64,000 nucleotides of DNA, taken from Leptodontidium sp. MPI-SDFR-AT-0119 (Eukaryota > Ascomycota > Leotiomycetes > Helotiales > Leptodontidiaceae). Each line of letters begins with the position of its first letter. Position 1 is the stretch's first letter. The position numbers and the translations under genes are program-made. The stretch is taken from assembly GCA_020726505.1 (NCBI GenBank), contig JAHLEZ010000038.1, positions 310,001 through 374,000 on the forward strand. Reading direction: 5' to 3'. The notes beneath the pieces were generated by a model. It ran no database searches. It saw only the letters and a list, made by a program, of their open reading frames with translations, and was not told the DNA's origin. This document shows, piece after piece, positions 62,411 through 64,000 of this stretch.

Positions 62411-63195
62411 GCTGTTCCAAAACGATATTTCCCTAAGAGCAATCAAGCTTTAAATAACAGCTTAAAAAGTAATTCTTCTCGAGAATAGATAAAGAGCCAG
62501 AAATGCCGCCTAATTCCCCGTACACAAGAACATTATATACTTACTAAAAGAGCACCGATTATTACAATGCGCCGAGCCACTCGATCGTCAACGAAGACAA
62601 TTGCGTTAGACAAGCCTATAGAGCCTAGCCCGGTTGATCGGAAGATCAGGCAAGCGAACGGCAGGACAGTCGCATTAGAGGCAACCCCCGAGCTCTTAGA
62701 AGCTGCGAAGAAGGAACCAATCCCGGATTTGCCACAACGAATCGATGAATTAATTAGAGAGAATGGGCGGTTGCGATTAGAGATCAGGTATTATCAGCAG
62801 ATGCAGGAGGCAATCGAAGCTTTGTTGACAGATATGAAATTTGCGATACAAATTATGGAAAATAGTATTCTCAAGTTTAATACAACCCAAGAGGTGGCAG
62901 AGGAGGACTGGTGTCGCACGTTGGGCGTAGATAGGAAGTAACTGACGTCATATACTTTACTTACGTATACTTTAACTTGATTTCGTATAAAAGGCCGCAC
63001 TTCTATTCCCACTCTAAGACGTATTTCGGCATATATTTATATTTGCGTATGCTTGAAATTTGATTTTGCAGAAAAGCCTTTATTCCATCCACCCCCTACT
63101 ATCGCTTGTCTCGAGGCATATGCTTAAATCTACGTATACTTAAACTAAGTTTGCAAAGCAATATCTTTAATCGTCGTCGTTTGTCTTAGGGGAAT
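62411..63195 (+). repeat. Segmental duplication, copy B (partner 30,361-31,145)
   Basis: Same 785-base unit as copy A, in the same orientation, containing the coiled-coil gene and array units at its 3' end. Most differences are C/T or A/G. It ends 56 bases before the TIR at 63,251. Confidence 0.85.
62567..62941 (+). CDS. Small basic coiled-coil protein, copy B (124 aa)
   Basis: Same length and frame as the 30,518 copy, with roughly ten replacements (for example S-to-L at residue 14, K-to-E at 18, D-to-N at 29, T-to-I near 67). The heptad helix (LPQRIDELIRENGRLRLEI) and second helix are retained. Function unknown. Confidence 0.6.
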   Translation: MRRATRSSTKTIALDKPIEPSPVDRKIRQANGRTVALEATPELLEAAKKEPIPDLPQRIDELIRENGRLRLEIRYYQQMQEAIEALLTDMKFAIQIMENSILKFNTTQEVAEEDWCRTLGVDRK

Positions 63196-63250
63196 GTGTG
63201 GCTCTCGACACAGAAGTAGCATTTATCATGACGGAGCCTCTTCTTATTCC

Positions 63251-63373
63251 TACAGTCGCTTACAAAATCGGCTTCCCCTCACACTCGCTAAAGATTCTTA
63301 ACCCCACCGATCACTGAGTGCACAATCACGTGACTTTAAGTGTAACATAATACAACATCACGAAAGCGACTGT
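63251..63373. mobile_element. Short MITE of the TACAGTCGC family
   Basis: Left end TACAGTCGCTTACAAAATCG at 63,251 and a reversed AAGCGACTG ending at 63,372. The inverted symmetry extends outwards (CTTATTCC TA ... TTAGGAATAAG), so about 20 bases match on each side with one extra base. At ~120 bases it is the smallest member of the family seen here, and lies in the promoter region of the SesA-type gene. Confidence 0.55.
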
Positions 63374-63786
63374 TAGGAATAAGATCTGCGCTCGTTTTCA
63401 TTGATACGATATTACTGGAACGAATCTCGTTGTCTAAAAGGTCAAGTGTTGTCACGTATCAGCTGATTCTCAGCCCCAGCTCGTCCTAAAAATAGGCTGC
63501 GCTTCCCCGCTACGCTAACGATAGGAGCGGGTCGCCCACCTCTTATCTACCACTTCATCCTCTCCGTCGACTCCACCGCAATACATTGTAATTTACATCC
63601 AGCGTCATCATTGTCGTGACCGCGTATAAGCGTAGTGTTTCTTTCTACTTCAGACCTTTTAAACCCTCAGAGACTAGACTCCTGCCAAAATCCAGCGCGA
63701 GCTCTTCTCGTTTGCAGCAACCTTGTAAGAATCCTTCAAGTTTGCAGTACATGTTCTTAATGACTACCAGCTTTCATACGATAAGG

Positions 63787-64000
63787 ATGTCAGGCATCGA
63801 AGCAGCAGGCCTTGCGCTTGGTATGATCTCTGCTATTATTTCGATCATCGATGCTACCGGTAAAGTCTACGAGGCTGTCAAGGACGAAGCGGGTCTTCCA
63901 ACGAATTTTAAGAAGTCGGCGACAAAACTCCCTCTCATCTCAAAACTCCTCGAAGATGCGGAAAGATACGTCACGGCAGCGGACGAGGCGACGGAGACTG
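63787..64000 (+). CDS. SesA-type N-terminal domain of an NLR (partial, runs off the edge)
   Basis: ATG 63,787 opens an uninterrupted frame to the end of the window (71 codons). Two earlier in-frame ATGs (63,751 and 63,760) are alternatives. MSGIEAAGLALGMISAIISI, then IDATGKVYEAVKDEAGLP, then FKKSATKLPLISKLLEDAERYV matches the short helical domain (SesA / NACHT_N type) found at the N-terminus of fungal NACHT and NB-ARC proteins. The rest of the receptor must lie beyond the window. The leader region 63,600-63,750 is pyrimidine-rich. Confidence 0.7.
   Translation, partial: MSGIEAAGLALGMISAIISIIDATGKVYEAVKDEAGLPTNFKKSATKLPLISKLLEDAERYVTAADEATET

Noticed and set aside
1..64000. tRNA or rRNA genes
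   Set aside because: No convincing tRNA A/B boxes or rRNA-like sequence was noticed by eye; a covariance-model scan would be needed to exclude them.

Overview
The window is nuclear DNA of a filamentous ascomycete (Pezizomycotina). Genes have short GT-AG introns of about 42-65 bases with a CTAAC/CTGAC-like branch site, intergenic DNA is repeat-rich, and the proteins belong to fungal families: HET, NACHT/WD40, Clr5-ankyrin, DUF3723, patatin, GH18 and SesA. All exon joins given here were read by eye from frame and splice signals; no search or transcript was available.

Layout. 0-10 kb: hypothetical genes, a degenerate protein-kinase-like gene, a small MADS-like protein, a membrane protein and a DUF3723 gene. 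9.9-14 kb: an AT-rich tandem-repeat desert holding two solo LTRs and a broken zinc-ribbon-like ORF. 14-22 kb: a small gene at 14.1-14.8 kb, a large stretch without a supportable gene, a decayed Myb-like gene and a small membrane peptide. 22-30 kb: a Clr5-ankyrin gene with 15 nearly identical ankyrin repeats, a small basic coiled-coil protein, and a RING-like/patatin gene. 31-54 kb: a dense block of NLR/HET (fungal nonself-recognition) genes: HET, HET-ankyrin, two head-to-head lipase-like/NB-ARC/TPR genes, a SIR2/NB-ARC/TPR gene and a HET-NACHT-WD40 (HNWD-type) gene. 54-60 kb: long arrays of a unit of about 90 bp in alternating orientation around a shared core. 60-63 kb: a GH18 chitinase and the second copy of a duplicated coiled-coil gene. 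At the right edge a SesA-type NLR gene begins and runs out of the window.

Two sequence-level themes stand out. (1) A terminal inverted repeat family (TA, then CAGTCGCTTACAAAATCGG) recurs at the borders of the NLR/HET genes. One pair (31,284-34,117; 92-base ends, 6 mismatches in the first 88 bases) encloses a HET gene almost exactly. Another (38,336-45,224; similar sequence over roughly 290 bases per end) encloses the head-to-head NLR pair. This suggests that NLR genes here have moved, or been duplicated, as TIR-bounded units. (2) The 90-bp arrays at 34, 54-56.6 and 57-60 kb converge on a shared core of about 120 bp from both sides, like a foldback element. An AT-rich version at 11-13 kb looks like the same family after C-to-T decay.

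Functionally the block is an incompatibility/immune-receptor repertoire: several effector types (HET, lipase-like hydrolase, SIR2, patatin, SesA) joined to, or lying near, NTPase switches and high-identity ANK/TPR/WD40 sensors. At least three of the NLR genes are broken by stops, frameshifts or truncation, so part of the repertoire is decaying.
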